Origin: Metabacillus rhizolycopersici
GTDB lineage: Bacteria > Bacillota > Bacilli > Bacillales > Bacillaceae
Length of the DNA: 64,000 bases
Direction of reading: 5' to 3'
Assembly: GCF_020075705.1 (NCBI RefSeq)
Contig: NZ_JAIQUM010000014.1
Location: 28,754-92,753 of the forward strand
The position numbers and the translations under genes are program-made. Positions 17,818 to 26,601 of the stretch are shown here, one piece after another. Position 1 is the first letter of the stretch, and each line of letters starts with the position of its first letter. The notes beneath the pieces were generated by a model. That model was not told where the DNA came from and searched no databases. It was given only the letters and a program-made list of their open reading frames with translations.

Positions 17818-18720
17818 TCAGCTGCTTTTCTTCATCTTAGATCGTCCCCCTGCGACAAGAATTGCTGAATACAAAACCAATGCAATTCCTAACACCTGCC
17901 ATCCCCGCAGATGCTCTCCAAGAAAGAGTACTCCAGTTACTACTGCAACGATAGGTTCTATCGTTGCTAAAATGGAGGCCTTACTAGCTTCTAAATGCTT
18001 TAGTCCTGAAGTGTACAAAACAAAAGCCGCAACCGTTGCCACTACAGCTAACAACACCGCTGACACCCAAACATCTACATATTGAAATTGATCAGTCTTC
18101 CTTATGATGTCACTTGTCAATAACATGAAAATACTCGTATAAAGAAATGTGTACGTAGTAATGGTCAAGGCAGAATACCGTTTCGTTACAGGTTTACTGA
18201 AAATACTGTACAACGCATAACAAAATCCAGATAAAATCCCCATTAACAAGGTCTTCATAGGTATACTTTCTTGGCCAAATGGCAGTAGACCTACAACAAA
18301 TGCGCACCCTATAATAGCAAGAGCAAGTGCCCAGCCTTTACGAATGGTCAAGGGCTCTTTAAAAAAAAGCCGAGATAAGATGGTTACAAACAAAGGCCCT
18401 GTATATAAAAGTGTTACGGCAAGGGATAAACTCGATTGAGCAAAAACTTCAAAGTAAAAAAAGTTAAATAAGGCAATACTAAAAATTCCCGCACCAGCGA
18501 AAAAAATATGATCTTTTAATCTAGTACGTAATTGATCACGATAAAATACTGCCATAAGTAGAATTAAAATAACGAACGTAAAGATCCCCCGAATCGCAAC
18601 TACATCCCAAGCCGTGAAACCGCGAGCATACAATGGAGCAATAAATAAACCAATAAGTCCCCAGCATGCCGCACCAGCAATTGTAATGATGTAAAATCTC
18701 AGATTCGACAGTTTTTCCAT
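17818..18720 (-). CDS. EamA/DMT-family exporter
   Basis: A 300-residue protein with ten membrane segments arranged as two EamA repeats (first repeat with W-G-L-I-G-L-F, second ending F-L-G-E-H-L-R-G-W-Q-V-L-G). These drug/metabolite transporters mostly export amino acids or other small metabolites. The ATG at 18720 stands correctly behind AGGGGGTG; the GTG at 18729 overlaps that ribosome site. The C-terminus is basic. It is a single gene. The stretch 17580-17817 between it and the RpiR gene holds no gene I can support. Confidence 0.8.
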   Translation of the reverse strand: MEKLSNLRFYIITIAGAACWGLIGLFIAPLYARGFTAWDVVAIRGIFTFVILILLMAVFYRDQLRTRLKDHIFFAGAGIFSIALFNFFYFEVFAQSSLSLAVTLLYTGPLFVTILSRLFFKEPLTIRKGWALALAIIGCAFVVGLLPFGQESIPMKTLLMGILSGFCYALYSIFSKPVTKRYSALTITTYTFLYTSIFMLLTSDIIRKTDQFQYVDVWVSAVLLAVVATVAAFVLYTSGLKHLEASKASILATIEPIVAVVTGVLFLGEHLRGWQVLGIALVLYSAILVAGGRSKMKKSS

Positions 18721-19326
18721 ATTTTTCACCCCCTATTCAATTATACGCTAATTTCAGTAATCAAACTATTAAGCATCCATTTAGTATTAATGCATCTGCT
18801 TGAAGCAAGACAGCATCTCCATCTTCTGGAGTTCCGCCCCATAACTAGAACTTCAAATTTAAAGCCTCCTATCCGTCTAGGTAGAAGATGACTAGTGGTT
18901 TTAATAAATCTAAATATTAAGCAAGTTAAGATGCAAAAGACTCTTTTTTTGAATGGAAGCAGGGTCAAATGTCATGATGAATCCTGCTCCCCACCGCCTT
19001 CTGTTCATGATAACGAGTGTGTTCTCCCCTACCGACCTCTATATTACTATCAAAATTTGTACAGTTTTTATGGACTTTATAGAATACGCTAGAAACAATC
19101 TTATCAGGCTAACCATTTATTGCTTAAGAAGAGATTTTAAAAAACACTCTATATGGAATTGTCTTGAATGTAGGAGTCCATCATTTTGAATATTTTATGA
19201 ATCGATAAATTTGCGAGATTTCTCCGTTCCTTTAATGAGTAATCTAAATAAATCCTTCCAAACAGGGTATAGATAAAGAAAAGATATACAAAGGCTTTCT
19301 AGTCTTATTTTAAAGGAGTTGTTTTT

Positions 19327-20955
19327 TTGAAAGCAGCAGAGCTTTTTGTCAAATGCTTAGAAGAACAAGGTGTGGAATACATATTTGGTGTACCTGGGGA
19401 AGAAAACATTCATTTACTGGACGCGATCAATCAGTCGTCCATTCAGTTTATCGTTTGTCGGCACGAAACTGGGGCAGCTTTTATTGCTGGGGTTATGGGG
19501 AAATTGACGGGAAAGCCTGGTGTTTGTCTTTCAACACTTGGACCTGGAGCAACAAATATGGTGACAGGTGTTGCTTGTGCTACCTTAGACCGGATGCCGC
19601 TCATCGCAATTACTGCACAGACCGATCTTGCAATGCAGCATAATGGTTCCCATCAATATGTAAATCTTATCAATTTATACAGCCCAATTACAAAATGGAA
19701 TACAGCAATTCTCGATGGTTCCATTATTCCAGAAGTTGTCTCAAAAGCATTTACATTAGCCTTAAACAATTTACCTGGAGCAATCCAGATCGAATTGCCA
19801 AGTGATATCGCTTCATCCCTTGTGCAAGGAAAACCTTTACAACATCAGCCTGTTGCTAAAAAAGGGGTTGCGCCAGAACAAGCCATTAATGATGTTGCTT
19901 CAGCAATTAACGAAGCAAAGTTCCCAATTGTTATAATCGGAAGTAATGTCGTACGAGAAAGTGCAGCTACTGCTATTCTGTCGTTAATTGAAAAGCTTCA
20001 AATTCCGTTTATAGAAACATATATGGCAAAAGGAGTTGTTCCAGCAAATCATCCACTTCATTTACAAACAATCGGTTTGCCAGAAGGTGATTTTGTAAAT
20101 CAAGCCTTTTACCGTGCAGATTTAGTCATTACGATTGGTTATGACCCAATCGAATATGGTGCGAAAAAGTGGAATCCATTGCAATCACCGATCATTCATA
20201 TTAATATCAATGAACATGATATAGACCGTTATTATCCAGTTAAAGCAACACTTTTAGGTGATTTATCCGTGAATTTACAGAGTCTAACCGACCAGCTTCA
20301 ACAACGGAATGAGATTGACCCCTTTTATCGAAATCTAAAGGAAACAATTACAAATGATTTGTTGATTCAGCAGACAAGTAATAACTATCCGTTGGCCCCA
20401 CAATTCATTATTAAGGAAATCAGGGAATCCCTATCAAGCGATGATATTTTGTTATCAGATGTAGGAGCTCACAAACTCTGGATTGGCAGACAATATGAGG
20501 CACTGCACCCAAATACGTGCATCATTTCAAACGGACTTGCTTCCATGGGAATTGGACTACCAGGTGCAATTGGAGCGAAACTTGCCCTCCCTGACAAAAA
20601 AGTAATCGCTGTATGTGGTGACGGATCTTTTATCATGTCATTAGCAGAATTTGAAACAGCGATTCGATTGAAACTAGCGATTGTTATTATGGTCTGGATT
20701 GATGAAAGATACGGAATGATTGAGTGGGAACAAAAAAACATGCTAGGTCATTCAGCAAATGTTCAATTTCATAACCCAGACTTAATGGCTTTGGCAAATG
20801 CATATGGTGCAAAAGGGTTCAAAGTAAACCATGCAGTTGAACTAAAAGAAATCTTGCAAAAGGCCCTTTCTGAAGATGGTCCGGTACTTATTGAATGTCC
20901 AGTTGATTGTGAAGAAAATTTCCGGTTAACTGAACGGTTAAAAAACTATAAATGA
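19327..20955 (+). CDS. alsS: acetolactate synthase-like thiamine-diphosphate enzyme
   Basis: A 542-residue, three-domain ThDP enzyme. The catalytic glutamate is at residue 47 (R-H-E-T-G-A-A-F), followed by a PYR domain with G-P-G-A-T-N, a central domain, and a PP domain with G-D-G-S-F-I-M-S and the metal-site region M-V-W-I-D-E-R-Y-G-M-I. The proximity to AlsS/IlvB (pyruvate to 2-acetolactate) is clear. There is no small-subunit gene, ilv operon or alsD nearby, so a catabolic AlsS-type role is the better guess. The ribosome site AAAGGAG precedes TTG. Symbol tentative. No T-box-like leader was seen upstream; 18730-19326 contains no gene I can defend. Confidence 0.75.
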   Translation: MKAAELFVKCLEEQGVEYIFGVPGEENIHLLDAINQSSIQFIVCRHETGAAFIAGVMGKLTGKPGVCLSTLGPGATNMVTGVACATLDRMPLIAITAQTDLAMQHNGSHQYVNLINLYSPITKWNTAILDGSIIPEVVSKAFTLALNNLPGAIQIELPSDIASSLVQGKPLQHQPVAKKGVAPEQAINDVASAINEAKFPIVIIGSNVVRESAATAILSLIEKLQIPFIETYMAKGVVPANHPLHLQTIGLPEGDFVNQAFYRADLVITIGYDPIEYGAKKWNPLQSPIIHININEHDIDRYYPVKATLLGDLSVNLQSLTDQLQQRNEIDPFYRNLKETITNDLLIQQTSNNYPLAPQFIIKEIRESLSSDDILLSDVGAHKLWIGRQYEALHPNTCIISNGLASMGIGLPGAIGAKLALPDKKVIAVCGDGSFIMSLAEFETAIRLKLAIVIMVWIDERYGMIEWEQKNMLGHSANVQFHNPDLMALANAYGAKGFKVNHAVELKEILQKALSEDGPVLIECPVDCEENFRLTERLKNYK

Positions 20956-21057
20956 GTGATAACCTACCAATATTATTTTTAAAAGACATTTTTACTAATG
21001 AAGGACCGGATAGCCGAATATAGTATGCATGACGAATGATTGAAGGAGGAACAACAA

Positions 21058-21609
21058 TTGTTACTTCGATCGATATCAATGCATGCGAAGGTTTTTTCTA
21101 ATTCTTTTAATAAAACAGCGTCGATTACAAAAAAGCTTACAACGATTGCCCTGTTAACTACATTGTCGGCTATCCTTCAATCAGCTGGTGGATTCATTCC
21201 TGTAGCTGGTTTGTTCATTAGTCCCTTTGCCACGGCACCCGTTATTATTAGTACAACTTTATCAGAAAAATATGGGGTTCTAGGCTACCTGTTAACCATT
21301 TTCTTGCTCGTACTCATACAACCAAGTGAAGTGCTGATTTTCACTTTTACTACTGGATTATTAGGAATTGGTATTGGTCTTGCTTATCATGTATGGAAAC
21401 GGCGCCTTAGTCTCATTATTTCAGGGGCAATCGCATTGCTTAGTGGGATTCTGATTGTCTTACTCGTCTTTCAGTTTCCATTATTAGGACCTTCCATTCA
21501 ACCAACAATCGACTTGCCATTGTTTTTCTCACTTGCATTTTTTTCGTTTTTCTATAGTTGGTTTTGGGTTGAGCTAAGTGTTTTTTTGTTTAAAAGATTG
21601 AAACGATGA
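21058..21609 (+). CDS. 183-residue integral membrane protein, ECF S-component-like
   Basis: Five or six hydrophobic segments. The first half (T-K-K-L-T-T-I-A-L-L-T-T-L-S-A-I-L-Q and then P-V-A-G-L-F-I-S-P-F-A-T-A-P) looks like the substrate-specificity components of ECF-type vitamin importers or YybS-like proteins. The TTG at 21058 sits eight bases after AAGGAGG; an upstream TTG at 21040 precedes that site. No energising ECF module is nearby. Function unknown. Confidence 0.55.
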   Translation: MLLRSISMHAKVFSNSFNKTASITKKLTTIALLTTLSAILQSAGGFIPVAGLFISPFATAPVIISTTLSEKYGVLGYLLTIFLLVLIQPSEVLIFTFTTGLLGIGIGLAYHVWKRRLSLIISGAIALLSGILIVLLVFQFPLLGPSIQPTIDLPLFFSLAFFSFFYSWFWVELSVFLFKRLKR

Positions 21610-21627
21610 ACTGCTCCTTTTTTTATT

Positions 21628-21733
21628 TAGGCTGTTTTCGCAAACTTTGTTGCTATTGTCATATAGAGTGCCACCAATAGTGACCGGTTCGTCCCCATAT
21701 TTCAGAAATCGGTCACGTAACTCCATTAAAGTT
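21628..21733. repeat. dispersed repeat, family B, copy 1 (coding-like on minus strand)
   Basis: Near-identical over about 105 bp to 50242-50347. On the minus strand both copies read R-D-R-F-L-K-(Y/F)-G-x-E-P-V-T-(I/V)-G-G-T-L and D-N-S-N-K-V-C-E-N-S-L. In this copy the frame continues past the shared part without an obvious proper start. Confidence 0.6.
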
Positions 21734-21889
21734 GCCCGCTTTTGCTCTTTTTCCTTGATTCGGGCTTCTACCCCATCAAAAAACAACAATCATTTAGAAA
21801 ATAGCCTTAGAAAAAAGGAAGTTTTTTAACGAGATGAAACAATTTTTCTATTAACACTTTACAATAAGTCCAATTATTTTAGTCTCCTT

Positions 21890-21977
21890 TTTTATTTTGT
21901 TTTATAAACTAATGTTAAATTTTTAAATTAATTATTTTTTATGCTATATATTTTAATGAAAACTAGCTTAAATGACT
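21890..21977. repeat. dispersed AT-rich repeat, family C, copy 2
   Basis: Matches 16296-16382, including TAAATTAATTATTTTTTATG and CTATATATTTT. Between 21980 and 22440 I see no gene. Confidence 0.55.
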
Positions 21978-22460
21978 GTGTAAAGGATTTAAATGATTTT
22001 TTCACCATTCACTATCATCCTTACGTATCATGCTTTCAAATTTCTGTAATAGCATTGCCTTTCCGATATCATTAGGAGCCTAAGTCTTCGATAAATGCCC
22101 TCCGTCCGTAAATATGGGCGGTGTAAAATCTAATGCCATTTCCCAATAACACGTCAAAGATCTACCTAGCGCATCTTATGTTATTTGTTCTTTATTTCAC
22201 CATCAATCCCATTATGGAAAACCTTCTCATCTCCCCTGCATCATGCAGAATAAAACTTCTGTTCACTAGTTTTGCAGACATTATTAATGAAATATTCGGA
22301 ATATAAAGAACATAGATAAACTAAGAAAAACAACGAAATCATAAGAAAAGCCTCTATATTGTTCGCTTACATTGTCATTGTTTCCGTTTTCTCCAGCTTT
22401 GTAAAAAGGTAGCTGATGTCTGATAATGAAGACATAACATATTGGAGGGAGATATCTTAC

Positions 22461-22562
22461 ATGAAAAAATTTATAAAGTTATTAGTTGAAGCAATAGAAT
22501 TACACGGAAAAGCCCAACCAGAATACGCTGCTTTTATAAAGAATATAAAAAAACAAAAATAA
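22461..22562 (+). CDS. 33-residue basic amphipathic peptide
   Basis: ATG behind GGAGGGAG. The product begins M-K-K-F-I-K-L-L-V-E-A-I-E-L and ends F-I-K-N-I-K-K-Q-K. It has no signal peptide; the first 14 residues would make an amphipathic helix. A strong terminator lies 50 bases downstream, so this looks like a complete small transcription unit. I do not recognise a family; a toxin-type, membrane-active or signalling peptide are all conceivable. Confidence 0.45.
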   Translation: MKKFIKLLVEAIELHGKAQPEYAAFIKNIKKQK

Positions 22563-22612
22563 GGATGTTTTTAATGAATTTATCTTGTCAATTTCATCAA
22601 AGTGATCCAGCG

Positions 22613-22650
22613 ACCGATTCTCACGTGTGAAAAGAGAATCGGTTCTTTTT
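22613..22650 (+). terminator. terminator after the 33-residue peptide gene
   Basis: ACCGATTCTC ... GAGAATCGGT followed by TTCTTTTT. Confidence 0.75.
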
Positions 22651-22656
22651 ATTTCG

Positions 22657-22761
22657 TTAAATTGTATTAACTGATTCAGATGCAAATGCATTTCCTGCTG
22701 ATAACCCAATTGTCGATAAGATTGATACAAACGATACAATGACTAAAAATAAACTTTTCAT
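22657..22761 (-). CDS. 34-residue secreted peptide, Phr/PapR-like precursor
   Basis: Starts M-K-S-L-F-L-V-I-V-S-F and has a hydrophobic core with A-G-N-A-F-A at the expected signal peptidase site. That leaves only seven residues, S-E-S-V-N-T-I, at the C-terminus. This is the build of Bacillus Phr and PapR/NprX quorum-sensing precursors. No Rap, PlcR or NprR receptor gene is adjacent, and the ribosome site (GAAAGAAG, very close to the ATG) is weak, so this may be an orphan peptide or the remnant of a lost rap-phr cassette. From 22762 to 23056 I see no gene. Confidence 0.4.
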   Translation of the reverse strand: MKSLFLVIVSFVSILSTIGLSAGNAFASESVNTI

Positions 22762-23056
22762 ACTTCTTTCTATATAATTAATACTAAATATTTCAATATA
22801 ACCTTCAATTAACTATCTCCTTTTGGAAATTTGTTAGTATATGTTTGTATATCCATTTTTTGGTTTTATATCTACCTTACCAAGCCTATTAGCTAATGGT
22901 AACAGGATCAAGTTAAGCTACAGCGTAAAGTAGAGTCCCTTATACTATCTATCCAACTTAGTGTAGCCTATCCACTTCTGATATTATGCAGGTAGGCTTT
23001 AGAGTCTATCATTCATCAGATACTCCAGTGTCTAAAGGAATGATACTATAAAAACT

Positions 23057-23087
23057 TTATGTTAACTAGATTTATATAGAGTATTCA
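23057..23087. repeat. 31-bp inverted repeat, left copy flanking amj
   Basis: TTATGTTAACTAGATTT then TATAGAGTATTCA. It matches the reverse complement of 24358-24388 with two differences. Confidence 0.7.
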
Positions 23088-23233
23088 TCCCCTTTTAGAT
23101 TTTGATTTAGCTAAAATGGTAGAATAATGTAGCAAGTAATATCAAATTATTATTACAGATTACCTTCTAAACAATTCAAAAATGTAGAATTTCATTTATA
23201 ATACAACTAGAATCATTTTAAAAGGGGCTTTTT

Positions 23234-24049
23234 ATGGAACTAATTACCGGTAAAGTAATGATAATATCTCTATTTTTATTGATCATAACAATGATTGAAA
23301 CTCTAGCTTATGCAACTAGAATTTCAGGAACAAGAGTAAAGTTAATTGCAACTGCAATATCTTTGTTTAGTACGCTAGTGATTGTTTCGAGATTTTCTAC
23401 CATGATTCAACAACCTTTAACCGCAAAACTTATTGCAGAAGCACCTGGTTTAAACAAATTACATTATATAGAGGAACAGTATAGAATTTTAATTGGAGTA
23501 ACATCCATTGGAGTATTGTTGGGAATACTACTCTTTCCGACATTCATCAATATTTTTTCACGAGCCATTATCCAGTTATCAAATCAACGTGGTTCCGTCA
23601 TAGCACTATTTTTAAATCAATTTAATGTAAAGGGTATTGTAAAGGTCATTAAGTGTTTTCGAGTACCAAGATTAACATACCTAAAGGGCATTACGTTAAA
23701 GACAATTCCTAAACGTCTCTTTGTAATTAATGTAATGGTTTCTGCGGTATTTACGATTGGGGTACTTTCTTCTATCTATGCCTCCATGTTAGTTCCACAA
23801 GATTATGCTCAAGCTGCATTAATGTCGTCAGGGATTATTAATGGAATTGCCACTATTTTACTAACATTGTTTATTGATCCAAAAGCTTCGGTGCTAGCTG
23901 ATAGGGTCATGAATAAACAATGTGATTATATTTACTTAAAGAGTTACTCCGTGACAATGATTAGTTCGAAATTAGTAGGTACTATCCTGGCACAGCTCTT
24001 GTTTATCCCTGCTGCCTATTATGTCGCTTGGTTTGCCAAATGGATTTAG
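23234..24049 (+). CDS. amj: alternate lipid II flippase Amj (YdaH)
   Basis: A 271-residue polytopic membrane protein matching YdaH/Amj of B. subtilis in length and pattern: first helix I-T-M-I-E-T-L-A-Y-A-T-R-I-S-G-T-R, central R-V-P-R-L-T-Y, and a D-P-K-A-S-V-L-A-D loop. Amj moves the peptidoglycan precursor lipid II across the membrane and backs up MurJ; in B. subtilis it is induced by envelope stress (sigma-M). The ATG follows AAAAGGGG. It is monocistronic and ends in the terminator at 24120-24169. Confidence 0.85.
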   Translation: MELITGKVMIISLFLLIITMIETLAYATRISGTRVKLIATAISLFSTLVIVSRFSTMIQQPLTAKLIAEAPGLNKLHYIEEQYRILIGVTSIGVLLGILLFPTFINIFSRAIIQLSNQRGSVIALFLNQFNVKGIVKVIKCFRVPRLTYLKGITLKTIPKRLFVINVMVSAVFTIGVLSSIYASMLVPQDYAQAALMSSGIINGIATILLTLFIDPKASVLADRVMNKQCDYIYLKSYSVTMISSKLVGTILAQLLFIPAAYYVAWFAKWI

Positions 24050-24119
24050 TATTTATCTCATAGATAGCTCTAAGCTTATTTCAGCGTGTGAAAAATCAAA
24101 CAACATAACGGTAGAAATG

Positions 24120-24169
24120 TTAAGAGCATGAACCATCTCAAACAAAACTTTAAGATGGTTCATGCTCTT
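24120..24169. terminator. terminator of amj
   Basis: Perfect 18-bp stem TAAGAGCATGAACCATCT / AGATGGTTCATGCTCTTA. Confidence 0.8.
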
Positions 24170-24179
24170 AATCTACTTT

Positions 24180-24362
24180 TTATTTGTCATTATATTTAAT
24201 TGGTGAATCTCCTTTTTCACAACTTGTAGGACCTTCATTACTTGGTATAAATTTATTCCAATATTCGCCCGACTTCTTATCAAAAATAATCATATTATGT
24301 TCGTTTGCAGGGACTAATTCATATCTATATTCATTGTTATTACTAACTAGATTTGTATGCAT
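24180..24362 (-). pseudogene. C-terminal fragment of an uncharacterised protein
   Basis: Sixty residues, with R-Y-E-L-V-P-A-N-E-H-N-M-I-I-F-D-K-K-S-G-E-Y-W and I-P-S-N-E-G-P-T. The pattern is that of the end of a longer secreted or lipoprotein-type Bacillus protein. The ATG has no ribosome site and lies inside a 15-bp palindrome (24344-24382), so the N-terminal part appears to have been replaced by the repeat. Probably not functional. Confidence 0.45.
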
Positions 24363-24388
24363 ACTCTATACAAATCTAGTTAACATAA
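24344..24388. repeat. palindrome and right inverted repeat flanking amj
   Basis: TAACTAGATTTGTAT (24344-24358), a nine-base loop, then ATACAAATCTAGTTA (24368-24382). The stretch 24358-24388 is also the inverted partner of 23057-23087. Confidence 0.65.
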
Positions 24389-24404
24389 TCTGATTATAGT
24401 CAAT

Positions 24405-24439
24405 AAAAAGGATCTGCTCACGATTGGAAGATCCTTTTT
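24405..24439. terminator. terminator-like hairpin
   Basis: AAAAAGGATCT ... AGATCCTTTTT. Nothing else was found between 24440 and 24655. Confidence 0.6.
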
Positions 24440-24654
24440 TTGCTGCTTGTCCTAAGCACCCGTTCAATAAGGAGAAAAAAATATTATGCAGGGTCTCGGC
24501 ATTCATACCAAGTAAAGGTTTGCTTCCCATTTTGTATTGTTACTCGTGCTTTCAATACTTTATATCTTTACCATATTGTATCTAAATGAGAAATCCCAAA
24601 AAAGGGAGGCCATTTTATGTCCCTAAAAGGAAGCCTGGTGCCTCCTTTTACATA

Positions 24655-24692
24655 CAAAAAAATAAAGGTAGAGGAACATCACTCCCCTACCT
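24655..24692 (-). terminator. terminator of the actin/partner operon
   Basis: AGGTAG ... CTACCT followed on the minus strand by TTATTTTTTT. Confidence 0.6.
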
Positions 24693-24697
24693 AATAT

Positions 24698-25429
24698 TTA
24701 AAAATCTATATCTATAACTTCTTTAATTGTTCCCGTTACTCGATCACTTTCAAGTAACTGACCTTCTTTAAAATCATCAACTTCTTCTTTATGGTCATTA
24801 ACAGGTCTCGGCTCATTATAATTAGGGTCAACAACAGGTCGTAAAGCAAGTTCCTTTTTAAGTAAGTTAATTTCCCCTAAAAACTCATTACGAAATGAAT
24901 CAAATAACGTTCGTAACTCTTCTTTGTCTGGTTTATGCAAATCCTGCTCAACAAGTTTCGTTACATAATCCCGCAACTCATTTACTTGCGCAGGTCTCAA
25001 CCCATTATAATCAGCACTAGCGACAGGACGTAAAGCAAGTTCCTTTTTAAGTAAGTTAATCTCCCCTAAAAACTCGTCACGGAATGAATCAAATAACGTT
25101 CTTGTATCTTCTTTGTCTGGTTTATGCAAATCCTGCTCAACAAGTTTCGTTACATAATCCCACAACTCATTTGCTTGCGTTTTTTGCTCTAGAAATGAGT
25201 AAACCTCAGGAGGCATTTCAGAAGTGCTTATAGCAAACATTTCACGTTCATATTTATTACTTTCTTTCTTTCTCATTACTCCGACCACATCCGTTGATTG
25301 ATTACTAGCTGTAAGAAAAGCTTTAGATAGTATGTAAAATGGTGCAGCCATCTGAACACCTAGATGAAAATATACGTTCTCTAATCTATCAACTAACGCT
25401 TCATCGAGGCGTTTATTTTGGTTGCTCAT
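24698..25429 (-). CDS. partner (adaptor-type) protein of the ParM-like actin, with a tandem 63-residue duplication
   Basis: A 243-residue cytoplasmic protein encoded 17 bases after the actin gene. Residues 1-85 form one domain (L-D-E-A-L-V-D-R-L-E-N-V-Y-F). Residues 87-146 and 150-209 are an almost identical tandem repeat (D-Y-V-T-K-L-V-E-Q-D-L-H, then L-F-D-S-F-R and G-E-I-N-L-L-K-K-E-L), each predicted helical and probably coiled coil. A short acidic tail ends in I-D-F. In ParM and Alp7A systems the second gene encodes the DNA-binding adaptor; that role here is inference from position, as I cannot see a clear DNA-binding motif. Confidence 0.6.
   Translation of the reverse strand: MSNQNKRLDEALVDRLENVYFHLGVQMAAPFYILSKAFLTASNQSTDVVGVMRKKESNKYEREMFAISTSEMPPEVYSFLEQKTQANELWDYVTKLVEQDLHKPDKEDTRTLFDSFRDEFLGEINLLKKELALRPVASADYNGLRPAQVNELRDYVTKLVEQDLHKPDKEELRTLFDSFRNEFLGEINLLKKELALRPVVDPNYNEPRPVNDHKEEVDDFKEGQLLESDRVTGTIKEVIDIDF
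24803..25171. repeat. 189-bp in-frame tandem duplication
   Basis: Two copies, about 24803-24982 and 24992-25171, nearly identical in bases as well as protein, which points to a recent event. Confidence 0.8.
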
Positions 25430-25446
25430 ACGTTCTCCTCCTTTTC

Positions 25447-26601
25447 TTAGGCGTAAACTGCATTTGTTTCATGTCTACTTAGAATTTCAAGACCATACAA
25501 ATTTAATTTTCTTGTATCCGGCAGGAAAATATGATTTTCCTCTCTAATTTCTTCTCCATACATTATATCGATCAATTCTTGGATGAACCGTTTAAGGATT
25601 GGAGCTATCCCACCAATATAAACATACTTATAGACCTTATCTTTGGGTGATGGGAATGTATTTTCAATCTTAGTGATTAAAATTTGTGTATAGTCTCTTA
25701 GTGACTCATGGATTTTCTCTGTGAGATCTACTTTTTTACCACTGTTTCCATCCCTTTGCTCCATTTTTGGTTTTTCGATGTTATTGATAATGAATTCTTC
25801 CAATGAACGAACATCATCAAAATACTCGAGTAACTTTTCACTTCTTAGTTTTTCAATGTGTTTCAAATATGAAATATCTGTGAAGCAGTTCAATGAATCC
25901 CTACTCTTAGGAACTTGAAGACCTGCAGGAAGCAATGCAAGATCAACGGTTCCTCCACCCAAATCCACAATTAAGGTTTCAAAATTTTTGAATGAATTTC
26001 CTTCTTCCCTATCTTGTAAATCAAAATCTTTTTTAATAGCCCAACGAGCAATTTCACTTTCAATACGACATTTGCTTGTTTCAACGTGAATGGTTACAAC
26101 TTTTTCTAATCCTGGAGTCAATATAGTAACTTTGTGATCCCCTTCAAATCGCCAGGCCATTTTATTTTGCATTTCACTGAACTTGTTCGTTTTCTTAAGT
26201 AACCATATTGGAAGCATAGTTGAGAAATAGTTTATGTTAACTCTGTTATCTTCTTTGTCTTTTCCTTTTATTGCATTGTAATAAGCAACTGAAGCCAGGA
26301 ACATCACATATGGAATTTCAGATTCAGTTTTATCATGCAACTTGTTTATATGTATGTTTCCTAAGACCTGTTTTTCTGCTGCATTCCCTACAAGATAATA
26401 CTTCTCTACTCCGCCAATTGTAGTTGAAATTAGCAAACTTTGAAGAAGTGATTCGGATTCATGTAAAGCTGAAGGAAAGTGACCTGCTGCTTTATCCTTT
26501 GTTATTTCTACTACATTTGTTGGAATCTCAAAATAATAGCCATCCACCAGTGTTTGAAAGATTGAATTCCCAAAATCAACGTTCTGACGTTTTATATCCA
26601 T
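25447..26601 (-). CDS. ParM/Alp7A-type actin-like ATPase (plasmid segregation family)
   Basis: A 384-residue filament-forming ATPase of the actin/ParM fold. Phosphate-1 motif V-D-F-G-N-S-I-F-Q (residues 8-16), phosphate-2 motif L-I-V-D-L-G-G-G-T-V-D-L-A-L-L, and an adenosine-type loop Y-V-Y-I-G-G-I-A-P are all visible. Such proteins push plasmid copies apart when nucleated by an adaptor bound at a centromere. The start ATG has GGGAGAGG upstream. It forms an operon with the duplicated partner protein. A plasmid-type system next to household genes suggests an integrated element or a chromosomal reuse of the cassette. Confidence 0.75.
   Translation of the reverse strand: MDIKRQNVDFGNSIFQTLVDGYYFEIPTNVVEITKDKAAGHFPSALHESESLLQSLLISTTIGGVEKYYLVGNAAEKQVLGNIHINKLHDKTESEIPYVMFLASVAYYNAIKGKDKEDNRVNINYFSTMLPIWLLKKTNKFSEMQNKMAWRFEGDHKVTILTPGLEKVVTIHVETSKCRIESEIARWAIKKDFDLQDREEGNSFKNFETLIVDLGGGTVDLALLPAGLQVPKSRDSLNCFTDISYLKHIEKLRSEKLLEYFDDVRSLEEFIINNIEKPKMEQRDGNSGKKVDLTEKIHESLRDYTQILITKIENTFPSPKDKVYKYVYIGGIAPILKRFIQELIDIMYGEEIREENHIFLPDTRKLNLYGLEILSRHETNAVYA

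Noticed and set aside
18741..19189. Several 60-80 codon frames upstream of the acetolactate synthase-like gene
   Set aside because: Poor composition, rich in Cys/Arg, no ribosome sites; looks like non-coding repeat-like DNA. A T-box or other riboswitch was looked for and not seen.
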